NCBI GenBank assembly: GCA_016803235.1
Contig: JADCLI010000049.1
Coordinates: forward strand, 1-42,536
Origin: Pimelobacter simplex
GTDB lineage: Bacteria; Actinomycetota; Actinomycetes; Propionibacteriales; Nocardioidaceae
DNA: 42,536 nt
Reading direction: 5' to 3'
Positions 30,011 to 37,900 of the stretch are shown piece by piece. A program made the translations under genes and the position numbers. The notes under the pieces were generated by a model that saw only the letters and a program-made list of their open reading frames with translations, was not told the DNA's origin and ran no database searches. How positions within the stretch are numbered: the first letter of the stretch is position 1; each line of letters begins with the position of its first letter.

Positions 30011-31474
30011 TCAGGCGACCAGCACCGGCTCGGCTCCCGACGGCGGCGCAGCGGCGCCGACCCGCCCGGACGTGACGACCGCCCAGGCGTCGGCGATCCG
30101 GCGTACCGCCTCGACGAGGTGGGGCGCGGCGATCGCGTAGGGCAGCCGGACGTAGCGGTCCAGCCCACCCTCCGGCGCGAACGACGGCCCGGGTGCGAGC
30201 AGGACGCCGTGCCGCTCGGCCTCGGTGGACAGCGCGGTCGCGCCGGCGACGGGCAGGTGGCACCACAGCGCCATCCCGCCGGTGGGCGGCCGGAACTCCC
30301 AGTCGGGCAGGTGCTCGGCCAGTGCCCCGGCCATGGCGTCGCGCTGCTCGAGCAGTCGGAGCCGCTGCCCGCGCAGCACGGACTCCAGGTCGCCGGTCAG
30401 CAGCCGGGTCAGCACCAGCTGCTCGAGGACCGGCACCCCGAGGTCCAGCCCGACCCGGGCCCGGGTGAGCCGGTCGACGAGCGCGTGCGGAGCCCGGATC
30501 CAGCCCAGCCGCAACCCGCCCCAGATGCTCTTGCTCGCACTGCCCACGCACACCGCGTCCTTCGCGAGCGCCGCGAAGGGCGTGCCCGGGGCGGAGCCGT
30601 CCAGGGCGAGCAGGTGGTGCGCCTCGTCGACCACCGCGACGGCGTCGTGGCGCGCGAGCAGCCGCGAGTACCGCTCGCGGTCGGGGTCGGCCATCACCAG
30701 CCCGGTGGGGTTGTGGAAGTCCGGCATCACGTGCACCAGCCGCGGCTGGTGGCGGCTCACGGTCGTGGCGACCGCGTCGAGGTCCCAGCCGTGGGGGTCG
30801 AGGGCGATCGTGGTGAGCCGGCCGCCGCCGGTCCGCAGTGCCTGCACCGCGTTCGGGTACGTCGGCGACTCCACCAGCACCCGCTCGCGCGGACCGGCCA
30901 GCGCGCTGCCGATCACCGCGGTCGCCGCCAGCGCGCCCGGGGTGACGATGACCTGCTCGGGTGCGGTCGGCAGCCCGCGGGCGTCGTACGTCGCCGCGAT
31001 GGCGGCCTGCAGGTCCGGCATCCCGGCGGGGAAGTAGCCGTGTCCGCCGAGGTGCGCGGGCAGGTCGGCGGCCGCCTCGGCGTAGACCGCCGCGATGCCC
31101 GGGGGAGCGGTCGCCGCCGCGCACACCAGGTCGATCACGCCGTTGCCGACGTCGCTGGGCCACAGCGCCCGGTCGAGGGCGCGGGTGCGTCCGCCCGGCA
31201 GCCGGGTGAAGGTTCCCGCGCCCTGCCGGGCCTCGGCGTAGGCCGCGTCGCGCAGGACGGCGTAGGCCCGGGTGACGGTCGTCCGCGACACCCCGAGCGC
31301 GTCGGTCAGGTCGCGCTCGCTGGGGAGGCGGGTGCCGTACCCGATCCGTCCGTCGCCGATGAGCTCGCGCAGCGCGTCGGCCAGGCCGACGTACGCGGGG
31401 GAGCGGTCGAAGCCCTCGACCAGGGTGGCCAGCCGGGCGGCCGAGAGAGAAGTGGACTGCTCCATGCAGGCCAT
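30011..31474 (-). CDS. MocR-family regulator (GntR HTH fused to an aminotransferase-like domain)
   Basis: The protein has 487 residues. The N-terminal winged HTH (PAYVGLADALRELIGDGRIGYGTRLPSERDLTDALGVSRTTVTRAYAVLRD, ~25-80) is of the GntR type. The remainder is a fold-type I PLP domain, with VIVTPGALAATAV, VMPDFHNPTGLV and the PLP-binding Lys in GSASKSIWGG near residue 314. It lies back-to-back with a YczE-type membrane protein, so it corresponds to the YczR subgroup of MocR regulators. ATG at 31474 is given; ATG at 31465 is an equally possible start because neither has an SD sequence. Its effector is probably an amino acid or vitamin B6 derivative (inference). Confidence 0.93.
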   Translation of the reverse strand: MACMEQSTSLSAARLATLVEGFDRSPAYVGLADALRELIGDGRIGYGTRLPSERDLTDALGVSRTTVTRAYAVLRDAAYAEARQGAGTFTRLPGGRTRALDRALWPSDVGNGVIDLVCAAATAPPGIAAVYAEAAADLPAHLGGHGYFPAGMPDLQAAIAATYDARGLPTAPEQVIVTPGALAATAVIGSALAGPRERVLVESPTYPNAVQALRTGGGRLTTIALDPHGWDLDAVATTVSRHQPRLVHVMPDFHNPTGLVMADPDRERYSRLLARHDAVAVVDEAHHLLALDGSAPGTPFAALAKDAVCVGSASKSIWGGLRLGWIRAPHALVDRLTRARVGLDLGVPVLEQLVLTRLLTGDLESVLRGQRLRLLEQRDAMAGALAEHLPDWEFRPPTGGMALWCHLPVAGATALSTEAERHGVLLAPGPSFAPEGGLDRYVRLPYAIAAPHLVEAVRRIADAWAVVTSGRVGAAAPPSGAEPVLVA

Positions 31475-31509
31475 TGGATCACGATTGGCTATTTCTCAAC
31501 AGTCCAATC
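31473..31509. promoter_or_regulatory. ATTGG operator repeats between the MocR and YczE genes
   Basis: ATTGG occurs at 31473-31477 and 31484-31488, one helical turn apart (11 bases). GATTGG (31483-31488) also forms an inverted repeat with CCAATC (31504-31509) across 15 bases. MocR regulators commonly bind a mix of direct and inverted repeats in such divergent gaps. The first box overlaps the regulator's start codon. Confidence 0.55.
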
Positions 31510-31526
31510 ACCGCCACGCTGGGAGC

Positions 31527-32189
31527 ATGTCGATCGCCGTGCCCGTCCCCCGGGCTGCCGTCCAGCTCGCCGACCTCGGTCCCGTCGCCCAGCTCCGCGC
31601 CGGCCGCCTGCCCCGCCGCCTCGTCCAGCTGTACGTCGGCCTGTGGCTCTACGGCGTCAGCCTGGCCCTGATGGTGCTCGGCGACATCGGACTGGCGCCG
31701 TGGGACGTGCTGCACTCCGGCTTCGTCCGCCACGTCCCGATCACGTTGGGGCAGGCGGTCGTGCTGTTCAGCTTCGTGGTCCTCGTGCTGTGGATCCCCC
31801 TGCGCGAGAAGCCCGGCCTCGGCACCATCTCCAACGCGATCGTCGTCGGCCTGTCCGCCGACGCCACCCTCGCGATGTTCGATGCACCCGACGGCCTCGC
31901 CGCCCGGATCGCCCTCATGGTCGGCGGCATCGTGCTGTGCGGACTGGCCACCGCCCTCTACATCGGCGCCCAGCTCGGGCGCGGCCCGCGCGACGGCCTG
32001 ATGACCGGCCTGCACCGCCGTACCGGACTGTCCATCCGGCTGGTCCGCACCGGCCTCGAGGTCGCGGTCGTCGCGATCGGCCTTGTCCTCGGCGGCACGC
32101 TCGGGCTCGGCACGGTGGTGTTCGCCCTGACCATCGGGCCGATCACCCAGTGGATGATGCCGTGGTTCCTGGTGGACCTGGAGTCCTGA
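31527..32189 (+). CDS. YczE/YitT-type membrane protein, partner of the MocR regulator
   Basis: The protein has 220 residues with about five or six membrane spans: LVQLYVGLWLYGVSLALMVLG, LGQAVVLFSFVVLVLWIPL, IALMVGGIVLCGLATALYIGA, and VAVVAIGLVLGGTLGLGTVVFALTIG. The motif DIGLAPWDVLHSGF and GRGPRDGLMTGLHRRTGLSIRLVRT are hallmarks of the YczE family, usually found next to MocR-type regulators. The transport substrate is unknown. ATG at 31527 follows CACGCT at the leaderless distance; GGGAG is too close to act as an SD sequence. Confidence 0.92.
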   Translation: MSIAVPVPRAAVQLADLGPVAQLRAGRLPRRLVQLYVGLWLYGVSLALMVLGDIGLAPWDVLHSGFVRHVPITLGQAVVLFSFVVLVLWIPLREKPGLGTISNAIVVGLSADATLAMFDAPDGLAARIALMVGGIVLCGLATALYIGAQLGRGPRDGLMTGLHRRTGLSIRLVRTGLEVAVVAIGLVLGGTLGLGTVVFALTIGPITQWMMPWFLVDLES

Positions 32190-32214
32190 CCCGGGCAGCG
32201 CGGGTCGGTGGGAT

Positions 32215-32250
32215 CCCTGAACCAGACCCTGAATTGCCCTTCGGACCCTG
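32215..32250 (+). promoter_or_regulatory. CCCTGAA repeats upstream of telA
   Basis: CCCTGAA occurs at 32215-32221 and 32227-32233, exactly 12 bases apart, and CCCTGCA starts at 32246. They lie 23-58 bases before the telA -10 box at 32273-32278, a suitable location for an activator or repressor. No regulator is known for them. Confidence 0.3.
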
Positions 32251-32272
32251 CATGAGGAGAGGGTTCGCTGGA

Positions 32273-32278
32273 TAGGCT
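32273..32278 (+). promoter_or_regulatory. -10 hexamer TAGGCT, leaderless promoter of the telA-pknG operon
   Basis: TAGGCT fits TANNNT and ends seven bases before the ATG at 32285; there is no SD sequence. No convincing -35 box is seen. This is probably the main promoter of the operon running to the window's end. Confidence 0.5.
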
Positions 32279-32284
32279 CGGGCC

Positions 32285-33514
32285 ATGACCACCGACGGTT
32301 CCCCGGCCGCTGCCCCCGAGCCCGCCCCGCTCGCCCCTCCCGAGCCCGCGATCACGCTGACCGCGGCGGAGGCGCCGGCGCCGGTCGTGGAGACCCAGGC
32401 GCCCAAGATGGCGCCCCAGGTCGAGGCGGCGATGGTGCCCGAGCTCGACGCGAAGGTCGACAGCTTCATCACCGCACTGACCTCCACCAAGGCGGGCAGC
32501 CCGGAGTTCGCGGCCCAGGCCGAGAACGTCCGCACCATGGGCGACGCCGACATCCGCAAGGCGGCCGAGACGTCCAACCGGATGCTCGACAAGCCCGTCA
32601 ACGCGCTCAAGACCGGCGGCATCGCCCAGGGCTCCAACGTCGGCAAGACGCTGCTCGAGCTGCGTCGTACCGTCGAGGACCTCGACCCCGGCCAGGCGAC
32701 CGGTGTGAAGAAGTGGTGGGACAAGCTGCCCTTCAACGACAAGATCGAGGACTACTTCCGCAAGTACCAGTCCTCGCAGAGCCAGCTCAACGGGATCCTC
32801 CACTCGCTGCGCAGCGGGCAGGACGAGCTGACCCGCGACAACGTCGCGCTCAACCTGGAGAAGACCAACCTCTGGGGCGTCATGGGCCGGCTCAACCAGT
32901 ACATCTACGTCGCCGAGAAGCTCGACGCGAAGCTGTCGGCCCGGATCGCCGAGCTCGAGCTGAGCGACCCCGAGACGGCCAAGACGCTGTCGCAGGACGT
33001 GCTGTTCTACGTCCGGCAGAAGCACCAGGACCTGCTCACCCAGCTCGCGGTGTCGATCCAGGCGTACCTCGCGATCGACATCATCATCAAGAACAACATC
33101 GAGCTCATCAAGGGCGTCGACCGGGCCACGACCACGACGATCTCCGCCCTGCGCACGGCGGTCATCGTCGCCCAGGCGCTGAGCAACCAGAAGCTGGTCC
33201 TCGACCAGATCACGGCGCTCAACACCACGACCTCGGCGATGATCCAGCGCACCTCGGAGATGCTCAAGGAGAACTCCGCCGCCATCCAGGAGCAGGCCGC
33301 GTCCTCGACGATCGGCATCGAGCAGCTGCAGGCCGCGTTCGCCAACATCTACGCGACCATGGACTCGATCGACGAGTTCAAGCTCAAGGCGCTCGACAAC
33401 ATGTCGACCACGATCGGCGTCCTCGAGAACGAGGTGCAGAAGTCGAAGGCCTACCTCGAGCGGGTCCAGCAGCACGACGCGCGCAACGCCGCCGGCACCT
33501 TGGACCTGGGCTAG
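32285..33514 (+). CDS. TelA-family (toxic anion resistance) protein
   Basis: The protein has 409 residues. The first ~40 are Pro/Ala/Glu-rich and disordered. The rest is almost wholly helical, matching the TelA family: NVRTMGDADIRKAAETSNRMLDKPV, LLELRRTVEDLDPGQ, WWDKLPFNDKIEDYFRKYQSSQSQLNGILHSLRSGQDEL, and long helices ending KALDNMSTTIGVLENEVQKSKAYLERV. TelA proteins were named for tellurite resistance but more widely accompany Ter/stress and cell-envelope systems; their biochemistry is unclear. It is the first gene of the pknG operon and is separated by 33 bases from the next gene. It has no membrane span. Confidence 0.9.
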   Translation: MTTDGSPAAAPEPAPLAPPEPAITLTAAEAPAPVVETQAPKMAPQVEAAMVPELDAKVDSFITALTSTKAGSPEFAAQAENVRTMGDADIRKAAETSNRMLDKPVNALKTGGIAQGSNVGKTLLELRRTVEDLDPGQATGVKKWWDKLPFNDKIEDYFRKYQSSQSQLNGILHSLRSGQDELTRDNVALNLEKTNLWGVMGRLNQYIYVAEKLDAKLSARIAELELSDPETAKTLSQDVLFYVRQKHQDLLTQLAVSIQAYLAIDIIIKNNIELIKGVDRATTTTISALRTAVIVAQALSNQKLVLDQITALNTTTSAMIQRTSEMLKENSAAIQEQAASSTIGIEQLQAAFANIYATMDSIDEFKLKALDNMSTTIGVLENEVQKSKAYLERVQQHDARNAAGTLDLG

Positions 33515-33547
33515 GCCGAGGGGCTCAGGGGACAGGACAGATTTCGG

Positions 33548-34063
33548 GTGGGGCTGAAGTCGTGGTGGCGCAGGTCGCGGGGCGCCACGCAGGAACCGGC
33601 GTACGTCGTACCGCCGGCGCCGACCGAGCAGGACATCCGTGCTGCGCTCAACCAGGTGGCCGCGATGCTCTCCGAGCACAACGCGCCGCCGGTGGTCGTG
33701 TCGCGGGTGCAGCGGATCGCGCGCACCATCAACCAGACGCTGCCGCGGCTCAGCCAGCTCGGCCTGGGCAGCGAGGAGAGCTACTCGGTCGTCGCGACGG
33801 CGACCGACTACCTCCCTGAGGCGCTGCAGTCCTACCTCCGCCTGCCCCGCGACTGGGCCGACACCCGGCCGATCGACGGGGCGAAGACGGCGCTGCTGGT
33901 GCTGATCGAGGCGCTCGAGCTCCTCGGCGTGACGATGGACCAGATCCTCGACGCCGCCAACCGCGCCGACGCACAGGCGCTCATCGCGCACAGCCGGTTC
34001 CTCGACGCCAAGTTCGGCCACTCCTCCTCGGGCGGCCCTGACCTCACGCTAGGTGCCCCATGA
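33548..34063 (+). CDS. Small cytoplasmic helical protein of unknown function
   Basis: The 171-residue product starts at GTG 33548; there is no SD sequence, and CAGATT just upstream is -10-like. The N-terminus is basic and aromatic (GLKSWWRRSRG), then Pro-rich, and residues ~25-150 are predicted helical from the heptad-like spacing of Leu/Val (IRAALNQVAAMLSEH, VSRVQRIARTINQTLPRLSQLG, TALLVLIEALELLGV). I recognise no family. It overlaps the AAA+ gene by four bases (ATGA) and follows telA by 33 bases. The position suggests a bridge or adaptor between TelA and the ATPase, but that is inference. Confidence 0.8.
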   Translation: MGLKSWWRRSRGATQEPAYVVPPAPTEQDIRAALNQVAAMLSEHNAPPVVVSRVQRIARTINQTLPRLSQLGLGSEESYSVVATATDYLPEALQSYLRLPRDWADTRPIDGAKTALLVLIEALELLGVTMDQILDAANRADAQALIAHSRFLDAKFGHSSSGGPDLTLGAP

Positions 34064-35694
34064 CGACGCTCACCGAAGCCCTCGACGCCCTCGTCGCCGC
34101 GGCCCGCGCCGCCGGGCTCGACGAGGCTGCTGCCCGCGCCGAGGGCGAGGCGGTCGCCGCCACCGTCTCCGAGCGCTCCCGCGGCGCCTTCGTCGACTGG
34201 TGCACCCAGACCGGACGCGAGCGGTCCGCCGAGGAGCACATGCTCGCCGCCAAGCGCGGCAACCGGTTCCGGGCCGGCCCTACGCCTCTGATGTCCCAGC
34301 TGCTGCTGGAGAAGTCCGCCGCCGCGGCGGACTACGCCGGTGCGCTGGCCGACGTGGCCCTCGCCGGCTCGGCCCTGGGCGAGCCCGGGCCCGACGCGGT
34401 CGGCGCCGCCACCACGGTCACCACCGCGCAGCTGGGCGGTGGATCGGCGGGGCTCGCCCCGTCGGCCGTGTCCCCGGGCGCCTTCGACCTGCCCGCTCGA
34501 CAGCCGGTGCCGGGCATCGGCGACCAGATGCTCGACCAGGTGCGCCGGGTGGGCGAGCAGGTACGACGCCAGCTCGGCGCCCTGAATGACGCCGGCTCCT
34601 TGCCGGTGGATCCCGCACCGTCGACTCCGCCGCAGTCGCTGGACGGAGCGGAGCGAGGAGCGGGCGGAGCGGAGGAAGCGGCTGCGTTGGCAGCGGAGCC
34701 GACAGCTCCGCCGGAGCCGGAGCAATCAAGCGCAGAGCCGACCAAGACGGTCGAGGAGCTGCTCGCCGAGCTGGACGGACTGATCGGCCTGGCCAACGTC
34801 AAGGGCGAGATCCACCGGCAGGCGGCGGTGCTGCGGGTCGAGGGCCTGCGCAAGAAGGCCGGTCTGGAGAGCCCGACCATCACCCGGCACCTCGTCTTCA
34901 ACGGCAACCCCGGCACCGGCAAGACGACGGTCGCCCGGCTGGTCGCCGGCATCTACCGGGCTCTCGGCCTGCTCAGCAAGGGCCAGCTCGTCGAGGTCGA
35001 CCGCTCCGAGCTGGTCGCCGGCTATCTCGGCCAGACCGCCGCGAAGACCGCGGAGGTGGTCAAGTCCGCCGAGGGCGGCGTGCTGTTCATCGACGAGGCG
35101 TACTCACTCTCCGGCGACCAGTACGGCAAGGAAGCCATCGACACCCTGGTCAAGGAGATGGAGGACAAGCGCGACGACCTCGTCGTCATCGTCGCCGGCT
35201 ACCCCCTCCCGATGGCGATCTTCATCTCCGAGAACCCAGGCCTGGAGAGCAGGTTCCGGACCACCATCGACTTCGCCGACTACACCGACGACGAGCTGAC
35301 CGCGATCTTCGAGTCGATGGTCAAGGGCGCCGACTACGACGCCGGCGAGCCGGTGCTGGCGCGGCTGCGCGAGATCCTCGCCGGGGTCGAGCGAGGGCCG
35401 TCGTTCGGCAACGCCCGGTTCGTGCGCAACCTGATGGAGGCGGCGATCGGCCACCACGCCTGGCGGCTGCGCGAGATCACCGAGCCGACCGTCGAGCAGC
35501 TGCGAGCGCTGGAGCCCGACGACCTCGTGGTCGACCCCAACGGCGAGGAGGCCGCCGGGAACGCCGACGAGGCCGCCGAGGGTGAGGTGACGCCGCCCGC
35601 GGACGTCGAGCCCGCAATGCCGGTCGACCCGTTCGGCGACGATGCCACGGTCGCCCGCAAGCCGAGGACCGCCGAGGAAGAGGAGCAGTCGTGA
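34060..35694 (+). CDS. CbxX/CfqX-family AAA+ ATPase with N-terminal helical extension
   Basis: The protein has 544 residues. Residues 1-~110 form a helical N-terminal region (ALDALVAAARAAGLDEAAARAEGEAVAA). Residues ~190-230 form a low-complexity Ala/Glu/Pro linker. The AAA+ core starts LDGLIGLANVKGEIHRQ; Walker A is GNPGTGKT at 282-289, Walker B VLFIDEA at 341-347, and the arginine-finger region is ESRFRTTIDF near 400. The C-terminus is acidic and rich in Glu, Asp and Pro. CbxX/CfqX ATPases remodel protein complexes (Rubisco activase in some bacteria, ESX EccA in actinobacteria). It overlaps the previous and next genes by four bases each, so a role in assembling the neighbouring signalling proteins is plausible but unproven. 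Confidence 0.94.
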   Translation: MTTLTEALDALVAAARAAGLDEAAARAEGEAVAATVSERSRGAFVDWCTQTGRERSAEEHMLAAKRGNRFRAGPTPLMSQLLLEKSAAAADYAGALADVALAGSALGEPGPDAVGAATTVTTAQLGGGSAGLAPSAVSPGAFDLPARQPVPGIGDQMLDQVRRVGEQVRRQLGALNDAGSLPVDPAPSTPPQSLDGAERGAGGAEEAAALAAEPTAPPEPEQSSAEPTKTVEELLAELDGLIGLANVKGEIHRQAAVLRVEGLRKKAGLESPTITRHLVFNGNPGTGKTTVARLVAGIYRALGLLSKGQLVEVDRSELVAGYLGQTAAKTAEVVKSAEGGVLFIDEAYSLSGDQYGKEAIDTLVKEMEDKRDDLVVIVAGYPLPMAIFISENPGLESRFRTTIDFADYTDDELTAIFESMVKGADYDAGEPVLARLREILAGVERGPSFGNARFVRNLMEAAIGHHAWRLREITEPTVEQLRALEPDDLVVDPNGEEAAGNADEAAEGEVTPPADVEPAMPVDPFGDDATVARKPRTAEEEEQS

Positions 35695-36974
35695 GTCAGA
35701 CCGCCACCCCCGCGTCCGCGCCGCCGCCGGCCGCCGCGCCCGCATCGGCACCGACACCGGCGACACCCGCGGCCGCTGCAGCTGCCGCGGCCCAGCCCGG
35801 GTCGTCGTACGTCGACACGCCCGCGCTGCTCAACCGCTGGCAGCTCATCGGCATGAGCGTGGTCATCGTCTTCGGCATCGTCAGCGCCCTGATGCAGTTC
35901 GTCGGCTGGCAGTCCGACGGCCGCGCGGCCGACGACACCGAGCAGCTGCTGCGGGTCCAGGAGGTCAAGACCTCGCTGCTGCGCGCAGACGCCCTCGCGA
36001 CCAACGCCTTCCTCGAGGGCGGCCTCGAGGACCCCGCCCAGCGCAAGGAGTACGACGACGCGATCGACGGCGTCCTTGCGGACATCGCCGCCGCGGCGGA
36101 GGCGCAGCCTGCCGACCGCGAGGCGCTCGCGGCGCTCAACGTCGAGGTCACCGACTACACCACCGGCGTCGCCCAGGGACGTGACAACAACCGGCAGAAC
36201 TTCCCGATCGGCGCCGAGTACCTGGCCACGGCCAGCGCAGATCTGCGCGCCAGCGCGCTGCCGATCCTCGACGAGCTGGTCGAGGCCAACCAGCAGCGGG
36301 CCGAGGACGCGATGAACGGGCAGCACCCGGTCTGGCTGTTCCTCCTCGGCGTCGTGATCCTGGCCGCGCTGGTGTGGCTCAACCGCGAGCTGGCCCGCCA
36401 TTTCCGCCGGCGCATCAACAAGGGCATCGCGGTGGCAGCGGCCATCGTGCTGGTGGTCACCCTGGTCACGGTCGCCGGAGCGTGGATCCGCGACAGCTCC
36501 AACGACAGCCTGCGCGAGGGTGAGTTCGCCACCGCGGTCCACGAGGCGAACGCTCGTACGGCAGGCAACAACGCCAAGGCCTTCGAGAGCCTCCGGCTGA
36601 TCAAGCGCGGCTCGGGCAGCATCAACGAGCCCAGGTGGGAGCTCGCCGCGAAGGACGTGGCCGACTCGGGCACCCGCGAGACCGGCGCCTGGGACGCCTA
36701 CACGAAGGTGCACCAGCAGATCGTCGAGCTCGACGATGCCGGGGACTGGGACCAGGCCCGCAAGCTCGCGATCGAGGAGAGCGGCGCGGCGTTCCAGCCC
36801 TTCGACGACGCCACCCGCACGGCCGTCGAGAAGAACGGCGCGGCCGCCACCGACGACCTGCGCAGCGGCCGTTGGTTCGCCCTGCTGCTGAGCGGACTGA
36901 CCCTCCTTCTCGGCGTCGCGGCAGGCCTCTCGGTGGCCCGAGGTATCGGCGAACGACGGAGGGAGTTCTCGTGA
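35691..36974 (+). CDS. GlnX-like four-span membrane sensor of the PknG pathway
   Basis: The protein has 427 residues. GTG at 35691 overlaps the previous stop (GTGA). The first ~45 residues are Pro/Ala-rich and cytoplasmic. Four hydrophobic spans are visible: about 52-73 (LIGMSVVIVFGIVSAL), 217-238 (WLFLLGVVILAALVWL), 252-273 (VAAAIVLVVTLVTVAGAWI) and 396-418 (LLLSGLTLLLGVAAGL). The loops between spans 1-2 and 3-4 are acidic and helical, as in four-helix-bundle extracytoplasmic sensor domains. In mycobacteria GlnX lies directly next to glnH and pknG and relays amino-acid binding by GlnH to PknG; the identical neighbourhood here supports the same role. Naming is by context and topology, not by detailed alignment. 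Confidence 0.85.
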   Translation: MSQTATPASAPPPAAAPASAPTPATPAAAAAAAAQPGSSYVDTPALLNRWQLIGMSVVIVFGIVSALMQFVGWQSDGRAADDTEQLLRVQEVKTSLLRADALATNAFLEGGLEDPAQRKEYDDAIDGVLADIAAAAEAQPADREALAALNVEVTDYTTGVAQGRDNNRQNFPIGAEYLATASADLRASALPILDELVEANQQRAEDAMNGQHPVWLFLLGVVILAALVWLNRELARHFRRRINKGIAVAAAIVLVVTLVTVAGAWIRDSSNDSLREGEFATAVHEANARTAGNNAKAFESLRLIKRGSGSINEPRWELAAKDVADSGTRETGAWDAYTKVHQQIVELDDAGDWDQARKLAIEESGAAFQPFDDATRTAVEKNGAAATDDLRSGRWFALLLSGLTLLLGVAAGLSVARGIGERRREFS

Positions 36975-37900
36975 TGAGGATCCGTGTCCTGACGGTGACG
37001 CTCACCGCGACTGCCGCTCTCCTGGCGGCGTGTGGCTACGACGCGACGCCGCTGCCCGAGCCGCAGGAGGCGGCAGCGTCGTCGGCGCCTCCGGCCGCCA
37101 CGCCCGTCGAGTGCGACAACGCCACACAGTCCTACAGCCCCGCCAATGACAAGGCCGCAGCTCTCAAGCAGCTCATCAACAAGGGCCGACTGGTCGTCGG
37201 GGTGTCCGGGGACACCTACAAGATGGGCTTCACCGACCCGACCGACGGCGAGCTCAAGGGCTTCGACGTCGCGTTCGCGCAGGAGATCGCCACGGCGCTC
37301 GGCGTGGACCTCGAGCTCCGCGTGATCCTGGCCTCCGACCGGATCAAGATGCTCGACGAGGGGCAGATCGACATGGTGGCGCGCAACATGACGGTCAACT
37401 GCGACCGGTGGACCCAGGTCGCCTTCTCCTCCGTCTACTACAACGCCACCCAGAAGGTGCTGGTCGGCACCGACGAGGCCGCGAAGTACACCGGCCCGGC
37501 GAGCCTCGCCGGCAAGCGGGTCTGCGCGCCGACGGCCACGACGAGCGTCGCCAACATCAAGAAGATCGAGCCCGACGTGATCGCGGTCGAGGCGGCCAAC
37601 CACACCGGATGCCTGATCAAGTTCCAGAACAGCGAGGTCGACGCGATCACCGGCGACGACACGGTGCTCGCCGGCCTCGCCGCGCAGGATCCCTACACGG
37701 CGGTGCCGCAGCAGGAGAAGCTGACCGACGAGCCCTACGGCCTGGCGTTCAACAAGGACGACGTGGCACTGGTGAAGTTCGCCAACTCCGTGCTCGACCA
37801 GATGCGCGCCGACGGTCGCTGGGCCGGGATCTACGACGAGTGGCTCAAGCCCACGCTCAAGGTCGACGCCACCCCGCCTGCCCCCGTCTACGGCCGGTGA
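36974..37900 (+). CDS. glnH: GlnH-like amino-acid-binding lipoprotein
   Basis: The protein has 308 residues. ATG at 36974 overlaps the previous stop by one base; GTG at 36971 is in frame too. A lipobox LLAAC places the lipidated Cys at residue 20. The mature protein has the family-3 solute-binding fold: RLVVGVSGDTYKMGFTDPTDGELKGFDVAFAQEIATALG, then DRIKMLDEGQIDMVARNMTVNCDRW, and EVDAITGDDTVLAGL. Mycobacterial GlnH binds aspartate, glutamate or glutamine outside the membrane and signals through GlnX. No permease or ATPase gene is adjacent, in keeping with a sensor rather than transporter role. The next start overlaps by four bases (GTGA). Confidence 0.9.
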   Translation: MRIRVLTVTLTATAALLAACGYDATPLPEPQEAAASSAPPAATPVECDNATQSYSPANDKAAALKQLINKGRLVVGVSGDTYKMGFTDPTDGELKGFDVAFAQEIATALGVDLELRVILASDRIKMLDEGQIDMVARNMTVNCDRWTQVAFSSVYYNATQKVLVGTDEAAKYTGPASLAGKRVCAPTATTSVANIKKIEPDVIAVEAANHTGCLIKFQNSEVDAITGDDTVLAGLAAQDPYTAVPQQEKLTDEPYGLAFNKDDVALVKFANSVLDQMRADGRWAGIYDEWLKPTLKVDATPPAPVYGR

